Positions 22,847 through 31,147 of a stretch of DNA of 64,000 nucleotides are shown piece after piece. Source of the DNA: Actinomycetospora lemnae (GTDB lineage Bacteria > Actinomycetota > Actinomycetes > Mycobacteriales > Pseudonocardiaceae). The stretch covers positions 248,001-312,000 of the forward strand of contig NZ_JAQZAO010000003.1 of the NCBI RefSeq assembly GCF_028737315.1, in the 5' to 3' direction. Every line of letters starts with the position of its first letter. The first letter of the stretch is position 1. The position numbers and the translations under genes are program-made. Under the pieces are notes generated by a model, which worked only from the letters and a program-made list of their open reading frames with translations, did not search any database and was not told the DNA's origin.

Positions 22847-24457
22847 GTGGAGCACCCGCTGCTGCGCCCGGCGTCGAGCTACGACGAGCTCTGGCGCCAG
22901 GTCGACTTCACGACGATGGCGATCCCGGAGCGCTTCAACCTCGGGGTCGCGTGCGCCGACCGGCAGGACCCGGACGCCCGCGCCCTGACGGTCGTCGAGC
23001 GGGACCGCACCTCGCACGACCACACGTTCGGCGAGGTCACGGAGTCCGCGAACCGCCTCGCGAACGCGCTGGCCGCGCTCGGCGTCGGGCGCGGCGACGT
23101 CGTCGGGCTGGTCAGCCCGGCGTCGTTCGAGACCGGCGTCGGCTTCGTCGCGATGTTCCGGATGGGCGCGATCGCCCTGCCGCTGTCGTCGCTGTTCGGG
23201 CCCGACGCCCTGCGCTACCGGCTGCGGGACGCGGGCGCGAAGGCCGTCGTGACCGCCGCGGCCAACGCCGACCGGGTGCGCGAGGCGCTGGACGACGGCG
23301 GCGAGCCGATCCCGTTGCTGGTGATCGGCGGCGCGGGCGCCGCGTCGTACGAGGACGCCCTGGCGGCCGCGTCGCCGGCGTTCACCCCGGTGGACACGGC
23401 GGCCGAGGACCCGGCGTTCCTCATCTACACCTCGGGCACCACCGGCGACCCCAAGGGCGCGCTGCACGCCCACCGCATCGTGTTCGGGCACCTGCCGGCG
23501 TTCGAGGCGATCTTCGAGTTCTACCCGCAGCCGGACGACGTGCTGTGGTCCCCGGCCGACTGGGCCTGGATCGCCGGGATCATGGACATCCTCGTGCCGG
23601 CGTGGTTCCACGGCCTGCCCGTGGTGGTCGACCGTGAGCCGGCGTTCAGCGCGGAGCGCGCGGTCTGGCTCATGCGCACGTTCGACGTCACGCTCACCCT
23701 GCTGCCGGCCACCGCCCTGCGGGTCATCCGGGCGTCCGGCATCGAGGGTGGCGGTTTCGCGTTCCGGTCCGTCGCGTCCGGCGGGGAGGCCCTGGGCGCG
23801 GACCTGCTGAAGTGGAGCGAGGAGTTCTTCGGCGCGACCGTCAACGAGGGGTACGGGCAGACCGAGCTCAACGCCTGCATCGGCAACTGCGCGTCGGTCT
23901 ACCCCGTCCGCCCGGGGTCGCTCGGCAAGGCGCTGCCCGGGTTCACGGCGGTGGTGCTCGACGACGACGGCGAGCCGGTGCTGGACACGGTGGGCGAGCT
24001 CGCGCTCGACCGCCGGACCCCCTCGACGATGCTGGAGTACTGGCGCAACCCGACGGCGACCGCGGAGAAGTTCCGGGGGGAGTGGCTGCTCACCGGCGAC
24101 CTCGCCCGCCAGGACGCGGACGGCTACGTGTGGTTCGAGTCCCGCAAGGACGACGTCATCACCTCGGCCGGCTACCGGATCGGCCCGGGCGAGATCGAGC
24201 AGAGCCTGGGCGGGCACGAGGCCGTGGCCATGGCCGCGGTCGTCGGGGTCCCCGACGAGCGGCGCGGGCAGGTGCCCAAGGCGTTCGTCGTCCTGCGGCC
24301 CGGGGTCACGGCGTCGGAGGAGCTGGCCGACGAGCTGCGCGCGCACGTCCGGGCACGGCTCGCCGCGCACGAGGTGCCCGCCGGGATCGAGTTCCTGGAC
24401 GAGCTGCCCCGCACCACCACGGGCAAGATCCTGCGTCGCGCGCTGCGGGAGGACTGA
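22847..24457 (+). CDS. Acyl-CoA synthetase (AMP-forming, acetyl/medium-chain type)
   Basis: A 536-residue adenylate-forming ligase. The P-loop is FLIYTSGTTGDPKGALHAHR; DWAWIAGIMDILVPAWFHGL is a typical acetyl/propionyl or medium-chain CoA synthetase segment; GYGQTELNACIGNCASVYPV holds the A5 motif; TGDLARQDADGYVWFESRKD is the A7-A8 hinge; and PRTTTGKILRRALRE ends with the catalytic A10 Lys. It probably activates a short or medium-chain acid. GTG 22847 is chosen for GGGGGAGG at 22835-22842, instead of GTG 22811. It ends immediately next to the convergent metabolite transporter, with no gap. Confidence 0.88.
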   Translation: MEHPLLRPASSYDELWRQVDFTTMAIPERFNLGVACADRQDPDARALTVVERDRTSHDHTFGEVTESANRLANALAALGVGRGDVVGLVSPASFETGVGFVAMFRMGAIALPLSSLFGPDALRYRLRDAGAKAVVTAAANADRVREALDDGGEPIPLLVIGGAGAASYEDALAAASPAFTPVDTAAEDPAFLIYTSGTTGDPKGALHAHRIVFGHLPAFEAIFEFYPQPDDVLWSPADWAWIAGIMDILVPAWFHGLPVVVDREPAFSAERAVWLMRTFDVTLTLLPATALRVIRASGIEGGGFAFRSVASGGEALGADLLKWSEEFFGATVNEGYGQTELNACIGNCASVYPVRPGSLGKALPGFTAVVLDDDGEPVLDTVGELALDRRTPSTMLEYWRNPTATAEKFRGEWLLTGDLARQDADGYVWFESRKDDVITSAGYRIGPGEIEQSLGGHEAVAMAAVVGVPDERRGQVPKAFVVLRPGVTASEELADELRAHVRARLAAHEVPAGIEFLDELPRTTTGKILRRALRED

Positions 24458-25783
24458 CTACACCGGGACCGGTTCGCCCCGGCGCAGCGACGCCCGGTAC
24501 GGGTCCGGCGAGAGCAGCGCCGCGACGATCGTGATCAGCACCATCGCCGACATGTACACCGCGATCCAGTCGTAGCCCCCGGTCGCGTCGAGCAGCGCGG
24601 TGGCGATCACCGGGGCCAGGCCGCCGGCGAACACGCTCGCGCCCTGCGCCCCGATGGACGCCCCGCTGTAGCGCACCTCGGGCTCGAAGAGCTCGGAGAA
24701 GTACGCCGGCTGCGGCGCGTAGACCGCCGAGTTGCCGACGTTCACCGCGATCACGGTGGCCAGCACGATCAGGGGGACCGACCGGGTGTCGAGCGCCCAG
24801 AAGTAGGGCCAGCTCATGAGCAGCAGCACCAGCGAGCCCCACAGCACGACCGGCTTCCGGCCGAACCGGTCGCAGGCCCAGCCGTAGAACGGGATGCTGG
24901 CCAGCCCGATCGCCGACGAGACGATGACCGCGAGCAGCAGGTCGCCACGCTGCATCCCCAGCACGACCGTGCCGTAGGTCAGGACGAACGTGGTGTGGAT
25001 GTAGAACGTGCTGTTCTCGGCGAACCGCAGGCCGGCGGCGCGCAGCACGTTCCCCGGCTGGCGGCGCAGGACGGCGAGCACCGGCTGGCGCTCGATCTTG
25101 CCGGCCGACTTCGCCTGCTCGAACACCGGCGACTCGGCCACCCGCAGCCGGATGACGATGCCGACGGCGACCAGCACGATCGAGGCCAGGAACGGCACGC
25201 GCCAGCCCCAGGACAGGAAGGCCTCGTCCGACACGATCGCCGACATGATCAGCAGCGAGGTGTTGGCGATGAGCATGCCGGCCGGCACCCCGGTCTGCGG
25301 GAAGCTGCCGAAGAACCCGCGGCGGTGCGGCGGCGCGTACTCGACGGCCATCACCGCGGCCGCGCCCCACTCCCCGCCCAGGCCGATGCCCTGCACGATG
25401 CGCAGCAGTACGAGGATGATCGGCGCGGCGACCCCGATCGTCTCGTACGTCGGCAGCAGCCCGACGAGGAACGTCCCGCCGCCCATCATCACGACCGACA
25501 GCACCAGCATCGACTTGCGGCCGATGCGGTCGCCGAAGTGCGCGAAGACGACGCCGCCGAACGGCCGGGCGACGAACCCGACGCCGAACGTCGACAGCGC
25601 GAGCAGCGTGCCGGTCAGGGGGTTCGCCGTCGGGAAGAAGAGCTTGTTGAACACCAGCGCGGCGGCCGCGCCGTAGACGAAGAAGTCGAACCACTCGATC
25701 GACGTGCCGATCAGCGTCGCGCCCGCGACCCGTCGCGTCTCGGCGGCGGTCGGGGCAGGGCGTGCACCCGGGTCGGGATCCAT
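24458..25783 (-). CDS. MFS metabolite:H+ symporter (ShiA/ProP type)
   Basis: A 441-residue transporter of the metabolite:H+ symporter family. TM1 is preceded by ATLIGTSIEWFDFFVYGAAA, the diagnostic G-T-x-x-E-W-Y/F-D-F motif; the loop has FGDRIGRKSMLVLSVVMMGG (motif A); LRIVQGIGLGGEWGAAAVMA and VEYAPPHRRGFFGSFPQTGV complete the signature. Relatives import carboxylates, betaine, shikimate or aromatic acids; the substrate is unknown. The ATG at 25783 follows GGAGGAGG at 7-nt spacing. It is convergent with and abutting an acyl-CoA synthetase, suggesting uptake of an acid for activation, which is inference. An operator-like palindrome lies 43 nt upstream. Confidence 0.88.
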   Translation of the reverse strand: MDPDPGARPAPTAAETRRVAGATLIGTSIEWFDFFVYGAAAALVFNKLFFPTANPLTGTLLALSTFGVGFVARPFGGVVFAHFGDRIGRKSMLVLSVVMMGGGTFLVGLLPTYETIGVAAPIILVLLRIVQGIGLGGEWGAAAVMAVEYAPPHRRGFFGSFPQTGVPAGMLIANTSLLIMSAIVSDEAFLSWGWRVPFLASIVLVAVGIVIRLRVAESPVFEQAKSAGKIERQPVLAVLRRQPGNVLRAAGLRFAENSTFYIHTTFVLTYGTVVLGMQRGDLLLAVIVSSAIGLASIPFYGWACDRFGRKPVVLWGSLVLLLMSWPYFWALDTRSVPLIVLATVIAVNVGNSAVYAPQPAYFSELFEPEVRYSGASIGAQGASVFAGGLAPVIATALLDATGGYDWIAVYMSAMVLITIVAALLSPDPYRASLRRGEPVPV

Positions 25784-25826
25784 GGCTCGACCTCCTCCGG
25801 CCCTCCGTCGGGCGGATAGGTGAAAT

Positions 25827-25843
25827 TGGTGTGATGAACACCA
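25827..25843. promoter_or_regulatory. GntR-like operator palindrome upstream of the symporter
   Basis: TGGTGT (25827-25832) and ACACCA (25838-25843) are a perfect 6-bp inverted repeat around GATGA. The T-G-G-T...A-C-C-A shape recalls GntR-type sites. It lies 43 nt before the symporter ATG. No regulator gene is adjacent. Confidence 0.45.
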
Positions 25844-25920
25844 TACGGAGCGGAGCGGTCCGGTCACCAGGGGTCGTCCCGACGAGCGGCAAGGGTGCCC
25901 CGGCGGGGACACTGGCGGTC

Positions 25921-26331
25921 ATGTTCCGGAGCCGTGCCGCGGGCGGGGTGGTCGTCGACCCGCACGGACGGGTGGCGGTCGTGCGGCAGCGGGCGCGGAC
26001 GTGGTCGCTGCCCAAGGGCCACCTCGAGGACGGCGAGGACGTGCTCGAGGCCGCGCGGCGCGAGATCCACGAGGAGTGCGGGCTCGCCGACCTCGAGCTG
26101 GTGCGCGAGCTCGGCTCCTACACCCGCCTCGGCTTCCGCTACGGGCTGCCCGAGAGCAAGACGATCACGTTGTTCCTCTTCCGCAGCCCGGAGGCGGCGC
26201 TCGAGCCGCTCGACCCGGCCAACCCCGAGGCCCGCTGGGTGCCCCCGGCGTCGGTCGCGCGGACGCTCTCGAACCCCGCCGACGGGCGCTTCTTCACCCG
26301 CGAGGTGCTGCCGCTGCTCGACGCCCGCTGA
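25921..26331 (+). CDS. Nudix hydrolase
   Basis: A 136-residue single Nudix domain. The Nudix box G-x5-E-x7-R-E-U-x-E-E-x-G-U is intact in GHLEDGEDVLEAARREIHEE followed by CGL, giving the Mg-binding Glu residues. The N-terminal strand AAGGVVVDPHGRVAVVRQRA and the later GFRYGLPESKTITLFLF match NUDIX proteins of the MutT/diadenosine polyphosphate type. The enzyme would hydrolyse a nucleoside diphosphate linked to X; which one is not shown. The ATG at 25921 is the last plausible start before the domain; longer forms start at 25762 but add no conserved sequence. Between the divergent symporter and this start lie 137 nt with the operator palindrome. Confidence 0.88.
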   Translation: MFRSRAAGGVVVDPHGRVAVVRQRARTWSLPKGHLEDGEDVLEAARREIHEECGLADLELVRELGSYTRLGFRYGLPESKTITLFLFRSPEAALEPLDPANPEARWVPPASVARTLSNPADGRFFTREVLPLLDAR

Positions 26332-26340
26332 GTCGAGGAG

Positions 26341-26859
26341 CTAGGTCGACGGCCGGCCGGGGATCGTCGCGGCCAGGTCCGACGCGACGGTGTGCGCGTC
26401 GGCGGTGTCCGGCCAGTGGCGCGCGACCCGCCCGTCGGGGCCGACGAGGTAGGTGATCGCGGTGTGCGGCACGGCGTAGCCGTCGGGGTCGTCGGGGTCG
26501 GGGCGCCGGCGGGCGAAGACGCGGAACGCGTCCTTGGCCGCCTCGACCTGTGCCGGCGTGCCCGTGAGCCCGGTGAACCGCGGGTAGGAGGCGGTGAGGA
26601 ACGCCCGCATGACCTCGGGGGTGTCGCGCTCCGGGTCGACCGAGACGTAGAGCGGGCGCACCTCCTCGGCGAGCGGTCCGAGCTCGTCGAGCGCCGCGGA
26701 GAGCTTCGTCAGGGCCCGGGGGCACACGACGCGGCAGGACGTGAACCCGAACTGCACGAGCAGCCAATCGCCGCGGTAGCTGTCGAGGGTGACCGGCCGC
26801 CCGGTGTGGTCGACGAGCGCGAAGGCGATCTGGGTGGGTCGGCCGGTCGGGGCGCTCAC
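26341..26859 (-). CDS. Soluble SCO1/SenC-family thioredoxin-like protein
   Basis: A 172-residue thioredoxin-fold protein of the SCO family. The C-x3-C motif is VQFGFTSCRVVCPRALTKLS (Cys 42 and 46), and the third copper ligand His is in AVPHTAITYLVGPDGRV (His 132); DPERDTPEVMRAFLTASYPR is the family insertion. SCO proteins normally sit outside the membrane and deliver copper to cytochrome oxidase or act in thiol redox. This one has no signal peptide, lipobox or membrane anchor, which is odd. The GTG start at 26859 overlaps the stop of the upstream LDI-like gene (GTGA), so the two are translationally coupled, and a cytoplasmic role with that enzyme is more likely than oxidase assembly. Confidence 0.83.
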   Translation of the reverse strand: MSAPTGRPTQIAFALVDHTGRPVTLDSYRGDWLLVQFGFTSCRVVCPRALTKLSAALDELGPLAEEVRPLYVSVDPERDTPEVMRAFLTASYPRFTGLTGTPAQVEAAKDAFRVFARRRPDPDDPDGYAVPHTAITYLVGPDGRVARHWPDTADAHTVASDLAATIPGRPST

Positions 26860-28370
26860 GGCACGAGCTCGACGTCGTGCGCCGGCCCGGCCGGGACGTC
26901 GAGGCGCAGGCCCTCGGGCACGGGTGTCCCCGCCACCTCCTGGCCGTCGACCCGCAGCCGCGCGCCGTCGGGGACCCGACCGAGCACCACCGTCCCGTCG
27001 GCGTCGAGGCCGCGCCGCCGCAGCCGGGCGTGCAGCACCCCGTCGACGACCTCGGCGCGGCTGACCTCGACGTCGCGCCCGACCTCGGTGAGTGCGGGCT
27101 CGGCGACGTGCTCGGGACCCCACGGGTGCTGGTAGAGCTCGTGCAGCCCGTCGGGCACGTCGAGCCGCGCGTAGCCGAGCAGGACGTTGCCGGTCATCGG
27201 CTCGATCCCGGTGCGATGGCCCTCGGCGTCGTTCTCCGTGTCGTTGCGCGGGTAGTACAGCGCGCCGTCGCGCCAGGTCGGCGCCATGAAGCGGTCGGCG
27301 TGGGCGAGGATGCCGTCGAGGGTGGCGCGGTCGCCCATCTCCGAGGCCCACGCCGCCACCCACCCGAGGTCGCAGGTGTCGTTGACGACGGTCTGACCCA
27401 TGACCTCCATGGCCGGCGTCGACCGGACCGCGATCGTGCCGTCGGGGCCGGGCTCGAGGAAGTCGGCGACCTGGCGCGGGTAGTGCTCGTGCACGAAGTC
27501 GTGGTTCCAGGTGTTCATCAGCGCCCCGCACCACGCGTCCACCCACGGCGCCTGCAGGGCGTTCGGCCGCACGACCCTCGAGTCCTCGAGGATCATCTGG
27601 TTGTAGTGGCCGGTGTCGTCGAGCCGGCCGAAGTCCGCCCAGGCCTGCTGGTAGCCGGCGACGACCTCGCCGGCGCGGTCGCCGCCGGTGATGACGTCGT
27701 GGAGCCGGAAGCCGAGGATGGCGGGCTGGTTGCAGATCTGGAACACGCAGTTCGGCTCGCAGGCGATCCCGAGGTAGCCGTTCTGCACCATCTGCCAGTA
27801 GAGGTGCTCGTTGAGCGAGTCGCGGTCGTAGGCGAAGCGCTTGGGCTCGCCGCCCCAGAAGAACGACCAGTGCTCGAAGGTGAGCGCGCCGGGCTGCGCG
27901 TAGCGGTCGTCGGCGAAGAGGTGGTCGTGCAGCAGCGAGCAGGACTGCACGTAGGCCGAGTACATGATGTTGTCGCGCACCACCGGGTCCCACTCCTCGT
28001 GGTAGCCGTCGGAGAGGTGGGCGTTCATGACCATCCCGCCGCGGGAGACGTCGCGCCAGTAGAGCCAGACGTCGGGCATGAGCAGCTTGTCGATCAGGCG
28101 CTGGATCGTCGGCCGGAACAGGCCGGGCGCGGCGGGCAGGCGGTGGCGGTGGGTGAGCGCGAGCCCGTAGACCATGTAGGCGAGCTGGAAGCGGTAGCTG
28201 CCGAAGTCGTCCTCGCCGGCGCCCTTGCCCTGCATGAGCGACCAGTCGTGCGGCAGGCGCCGGGACAGGTCGTCCCAGTGCTTCAGGTGGCCGAGCTGTG
28301 CCTCGTCGAGGACCCTCGCCGGCGTCGTCGACGTCGCTGCCGTCCCTGCTGACCCCGCCGTCACCGTCAT
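26856..28370 (-). CDS. Linalool dehydratase/isomerase (LDI)-domain protein
   Basis: A 504-residue protein whose middle resembles linalool dehydratase-isomerase of Castellaniella. The signature is GYLGIACEPNCVFQICNQPA: Cys 204 and Cys 213 are 9 residues apart, the same spacing as the two catalytic cysteines of LinD (171 and 180). Other LDI-like features are RLPHDWSLMQGKGAGEDDFG, VWLYWRDVSRGGMVMNAHLS, FEHWSFFWGGEPKRFAYDRD and HYNQMILEDSR, a helical (alpha/alpha)6-barrel pattern. No signal peptide, whereas LinD is periplasmic. The extra C-terminal 80 residues (ADGTVVLGRVPDGARLRVDG) form a beta-rich domain. ATG 28370 heads an operon with the SCO-like gene and is divergent from an acyl-CoA ligase. 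Family recognised from memory; substrate unknown. Confidence 0.78.
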   Translation of the reverse strand: MTVTAGSAGTAATSTTPARVLDEAQLGHLKHWDDLSRRLPHDWSLMQGKGAGEDDFGSYRFQLAYMVYGLALTHRHRLPAAPGLFRPTIQRLIDKLLMPDVWLYWRDVSRGGMVMNAHLSDGYHEEWDPVVRDNIMYSAYVQSCSLLHDHLFADDRYAQPGALTFEHWSFFWGGEPKRFAYDRDSLNEHLYWQMVQNGYLGIACEPNCVFQICNQPAILGFRLHDVITGGDRAGEVVAGYQQAWADFGRLDDTGHYNQMILEDSRVVRPNALQAPWVDAWCGALMNTWNHDFVHEHYPRQVADFLEPGPDGTIAVRSTPAMEVMGQTVVNDTCDLGWVAAWASEMGDRATLDGILAHADRFMAPTWRDGALYYPRNDTENDAEGHRTGIEPMTGNVLLGYARLDVPDGLHELYQHPWGPEHVAEPALTEVGRDVEVSRAEVVDGVLHARLRRRGLDADGTVVLGRVPDGARLRVDGQEVAGTPVPEGLRLDVPAGPAHDVELVP

Positions 28371-28404
28371 GCGCCACGACCGTACGCAGGGCCGACGGCG
28401 CCGC

Positions 28405-28422
28405 CACACCCGTTCGGGTGTG
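28405..28422. promoter_or_regulatory. Operator palindrome in the LDI/ligase divergent promoter
   Basis: CACACCCG (28405-28412) and CGGGTGTG (28415-28422) are a perfect 8-bp inverted repeat with a TT spacer. It lies between the LDI-like start at 28370 and the ligase start at 28457, so one regulator could control both sides. Confidence 0.6.
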
Positions 28423-28456
28423 CCGCGGGGAGCGCCGGTGCGGTGTCGTGCCCGCC

Positions 28457-30007
28457 ATGGACGGACCCGGCGACATCCTGCGCACGGTCGGTGCGCGCTT
28501 CGGCGAGAAGACGGCCCTGGTGACGGCGACGCGGACGCTCTCGTTCGCCGAGCTCGACGCGCTGAGCGACCGGGTGGCCGCCGGGCTGGTGGCGCGCGGG
28601 GTGCGGGGCGGGCAGCCGGTGTCGCTGTACGCGCAGAACCGGTGGGAGTGGGTGGTCGCGTACCACGGCGCGCTCAAGGCCGGCGCGGTCGTGAACCCGG
28701 TGAACGTCATGCTCACCCCGGAGGAGCTCGCGTTCGTGCTGCGCGACTGCGGCGCGGCGGCGGTGTTCACCAGCGCCGAGCAGGCCCCGACGGTGCTCGA
28801 GCTGACCCGGGACCTGCCCGAGCTGCGGACGGTGGTGGCGTTCGGGGACGTCGAGGGGGACGCCGCGCAGCGGAGCTCGACCCGCCCGGAGGGCGCGCTG
28901 GCCTTCGACGAGCTCCTGGGAGGCGACGACCCCGTCCCGCACGTCACCGTCGACCCCGACGCGCCGTCGACCATCGGCTACACGTCCGGCACCACCGGAC
29001 ACCCGAAGGGCGCGGTGCAGAGCCACCGCGCGGTGCTGCTCAACTGCGCGCTCACCGCGACGATGCACGGCCGCCGACCCGACGACGTCGTGGTGACGGC
29101 CCTGCCGGCCCCGCACGTCTACGGCAACGTCGTCATCAACGGGACCTTCCTCGCCGGCGGCACGGTGGTGCTCATGGAGCGGTTCGCGCCGGGCGAGGCG
29201 CTGCGGCTCATCGGTGAGCACCGCGCGACGCTGTTCGAGGGCGTGCCGGCGATGTACGCGATGCTGCTCGCCGACCCCGGCCTCGCGGACGCGGACCTGT
29301 CGTCGCTGACCCGCTGCACGGTCGGCGGGCAGACGATCCCGCTCTCGACGATCGAGCGGTGGCAGGACCGGTCGGGCGCCCCGCTGATCGAGCTGTGGGG
29401 GATGACCGAGATCGCGGGCCTGGGCACCACGCACGCCCTGTACGCGCCGCCGGTGCCGGGATCGATCGGGGTGGCCCTGCCCGGGATCGAGCTGCGGATC
29501 GCCGACCTCGCCGACGTGGGGCGCGACTCCCCGGTCGGCGAGCCGGGGGAGCTGATGGTGCGCGGCCCGATCGTCATGTCGGGCTACCACGGCAACCCGG
29601 AGGCGACCGCCGAGACGATCGAGCCGGACGGCTGGCTGCACACCGGCGACGTCGCGACGATGGACGCGACCGGGCACGTCTTCGTCGTCGACCGCCGCAA
29701 GGACATGATCATCACGGGCGGCTACAACGTCTACCCGGCCGAGGTCGAGCGGGTCCTCGCCGCGCACCCGAAGGTCGCGATGGTCGCGGCCGGGCCGGTG
29801 CCCGACGCGGTGCGCGGCGAGCTGGCCTGCGCCTACGTCGTCCCGGTCGCGGGCACCGACCCGACCGAGGAGGAGCTCGTCGCCTACGCGGGGGAGCACC
29901 TCGCGGCCTACAAGCGGCCCCGGCTCGTGCGGTTCGTCGACGCGCTGCCGGCCACGTCGACGGGGAAGATCATGCGCCGCGAGCTGATCAAGCAGTTCAC
30001 CCCGTGA
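28457..30007 (+). CDS. Acyl-CoA ligase (AMP-forming, long-chain/aromatic type)
   Basis: A 516-residue adenylate-forming ligase. STIGYTSGTTGHPKGAVQSH is the P-loop; ELWGMTEIAGLGTTHALYAP contains A5; GWLHTGDVATMDATGHVFVV and DRRKDMIITGGYNVYPAEVE are A7-A8; and ATSTGKIMRRELIKQF carries the A10 Lys. It fits fatty-acid or terpenoid/aromatic acid CoA ligases. Divergent from the LDI-like gene across an 86-nt promoter with an operator palindrome. In Castellaniella linalool degradation, LinD works with geraniol oxidation enzymes and a geranyl-CoA ligase, so this could be the ligase of a similar route; that is inference. The sensor kinase gene follows after 7 nt. Confidence 0.9.
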   Translation: MDGPGDILRTVGARFGEKTALVTATRTLSFAELDALSDRVAAGLVARGVRGGQPVSLYAQNRWEWVVAYHGALKAGAVVNPVNVMLTPEELAFVLRDCGAAAVFTSAEQAPTVLELTRDLPELRTVVAFGDVEGDAAQRSSTRPEGALAFDELLGGDDPVPHVTVDPDAPSTIGYTSGTTGHPKGAVQSHRAVLLNCALTATMHGRRPDDVVVTALPAPHVYGNVVINGTFLAGGTVVLMERFAPGEALRLIGEHRATLFEGVPAMYAMLLADPGLADADLSSLTRCTVGGQTIPLSTIERWQDRSGAPLIELWGMTEIAGLGTTHALYAPPVPGSIGVALPGIELRIADLADVGRDSPVGEPGELMVRGPIVMSGYHGNPEATAETIEPDGWLHTGDVATMDATGHVFVVDRRKDMIITGGYNVYPAEVERVLAAHPKVAMVAAGPVPDAVRGELACAYVVPVAGTDPTEEELVAYAGEHLAAYKRPRLVRFVDALPATSTGKIMRRELIKQFTP

Positions 30008-30014
30008 CACGGCC

Positions 30015-31142
30015 GTGCGACCGGTATTCGATGAGCTCGTGGACCCGACGGCACCGTTGAGCCGCGAGCACGCCGAGCTCGTCGGCCTGCTCGACCGGCG
30101 CGCCGCGGTCCGGGCCGCCCTCGACCTGCTCGCCACCGAGGGCGACGTGGCCTGGCTGGCCGAGCCCGTCGACGAGGACGCCCCCGAGCTCACCCTCGCC
30201 CAGCTCACCGGCGACCGCACCGGGCTGCTGCGCGGCCTGACGGTGTCGCGCGGGCTGGGCCTCACCGGCAAGGTCCACGGCACCGGGACGCCCGCCTGGG
30301 TCGACGACTACTTCGGGTCCGCGGAGATCACGCACACCTTCGATCGGCTCATCGACCTCGAGGGCGTGCGCCGCCTGCTCGCCGTGCCGGTGCGGCGCGA
30401 CGACCGGCTGCTCGGGGTGCTCGCCGTCGGCGCGCGGGCCGACGGGAGCTTCGGCGGGCGGGCCGCGGCGCGGGCCCAGGCGGTCGCCGACGAGGTGGCC
30501 CTCGCCGTGGCCGTGGCCGAGCGCGCGCGGCTGGCCCGCGAGGTCGCCGTGCACGAGGAACGCCGCCGCGTGGCCGCCGAGCTGCACGACAGCGTCGGTG
30601 CCCTGCTCTTCGCCATCGGGTCGGGCGTCGCCGGCCTGTCCGACGCGCTCGGCGCCGATCCGGAGCTCGCCGACCGCCTGCGCCGCCTGCAGGACCAGGC
30701 GAGCGAGGCGTCGGCCGCGCTGCGCGACTCCCTGCGCACCCTGCGGGCCTCGCCCGCCGCGCTCGCGCTCTCGGTCGCCCTGCGCGCGGACTGCTCGGCG
30801 TTCAGCGACCGCACCGGGGTGCCCGCCGAGCTGGTCGTGCTCGACGACCCCCCGGAGCTCGCGCCGTCGCGCACCGAGGTGGTCGTCGCCGCCGTCCGCG
30901 AGGCGCTGCTCAACGTCGAGAAGCACGCGCACGCCGCGGCCGTCGTCGTCAGCGTGGCCGCGCGCCCGGGTGGCGGGCTCGTCGTGGCCGTCACCGACGA
31001 CGGCGACGGGCTGTCCCGTGACCACGAGCCCGGCGTCGGGCTCGCCGCCAGCGCGGACGCCGTCCACCGGCTCGGCGGCACGCTGCGCGTCGTCGCCGAC
31101 CCGCAGGGCGGGACGACGTGGCGCCTCGAGCTGCCGGGCTGA
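30015..31142 (+). CDS. GAF-domain sensor histidine kinase (NarL-type partner)
   Basis: A 375-residue soluble kinase without membrane segments. The GAF domain spans about 25-165 (LGLTGKVHGTGTPAWVDDYF, GVRRLLAVPVRRDDRLLGVL). HisKA_3 is ERRRVAAELHDSVGALLFAI, with phosphoacceptor His 191; HATPase_c is at about 280-375 (VVAAVREALLNVEKHAHAAA, VTDDGDGLSRDHEPGVGLAA). It would sense a ligand or redox cue in the cytoplasm and phosphorylate the response regulator 6 nt downstream. GTG 30015 lies 8 nt after the ligase stop, so ligase, kinase and regulator are probably one transcript and the kinase may sense its substrate or product. Confidence 0.9.
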   Translation: MRPVFDELVDPTAPLSREHAELVGLLDRRAAVRAALDLLATEGDVAWLAEPVDEDAPELTLAQLTGDRTGLLRGLTVSRGLGLTGKVHGTGTPAWVDDYFGSAEITHTFDRLIDLEGVRRLLAVPVRRDDRLLGVLAVGARADGSFGGRAAARAQAVADEVALAVAVAERARLAREVAVHEERRRVAAELHDSVGALLFAIGSGVAGLSDALGADPELADRLRRLQDQASEASAALRDSLRTLRASPAALALSVALRADCSAFSDRTGVPAELVVLDDPPELAPSRTEVVVAAVREALLNVEKHAHAAAVVVSVAARPGGGLVVAVTDDGDGLSRDHEPGVGLAASADAVHRLGGTLRVVADPQGGTTWRLELPG

Positions 31143-31147
31143 GGGTC

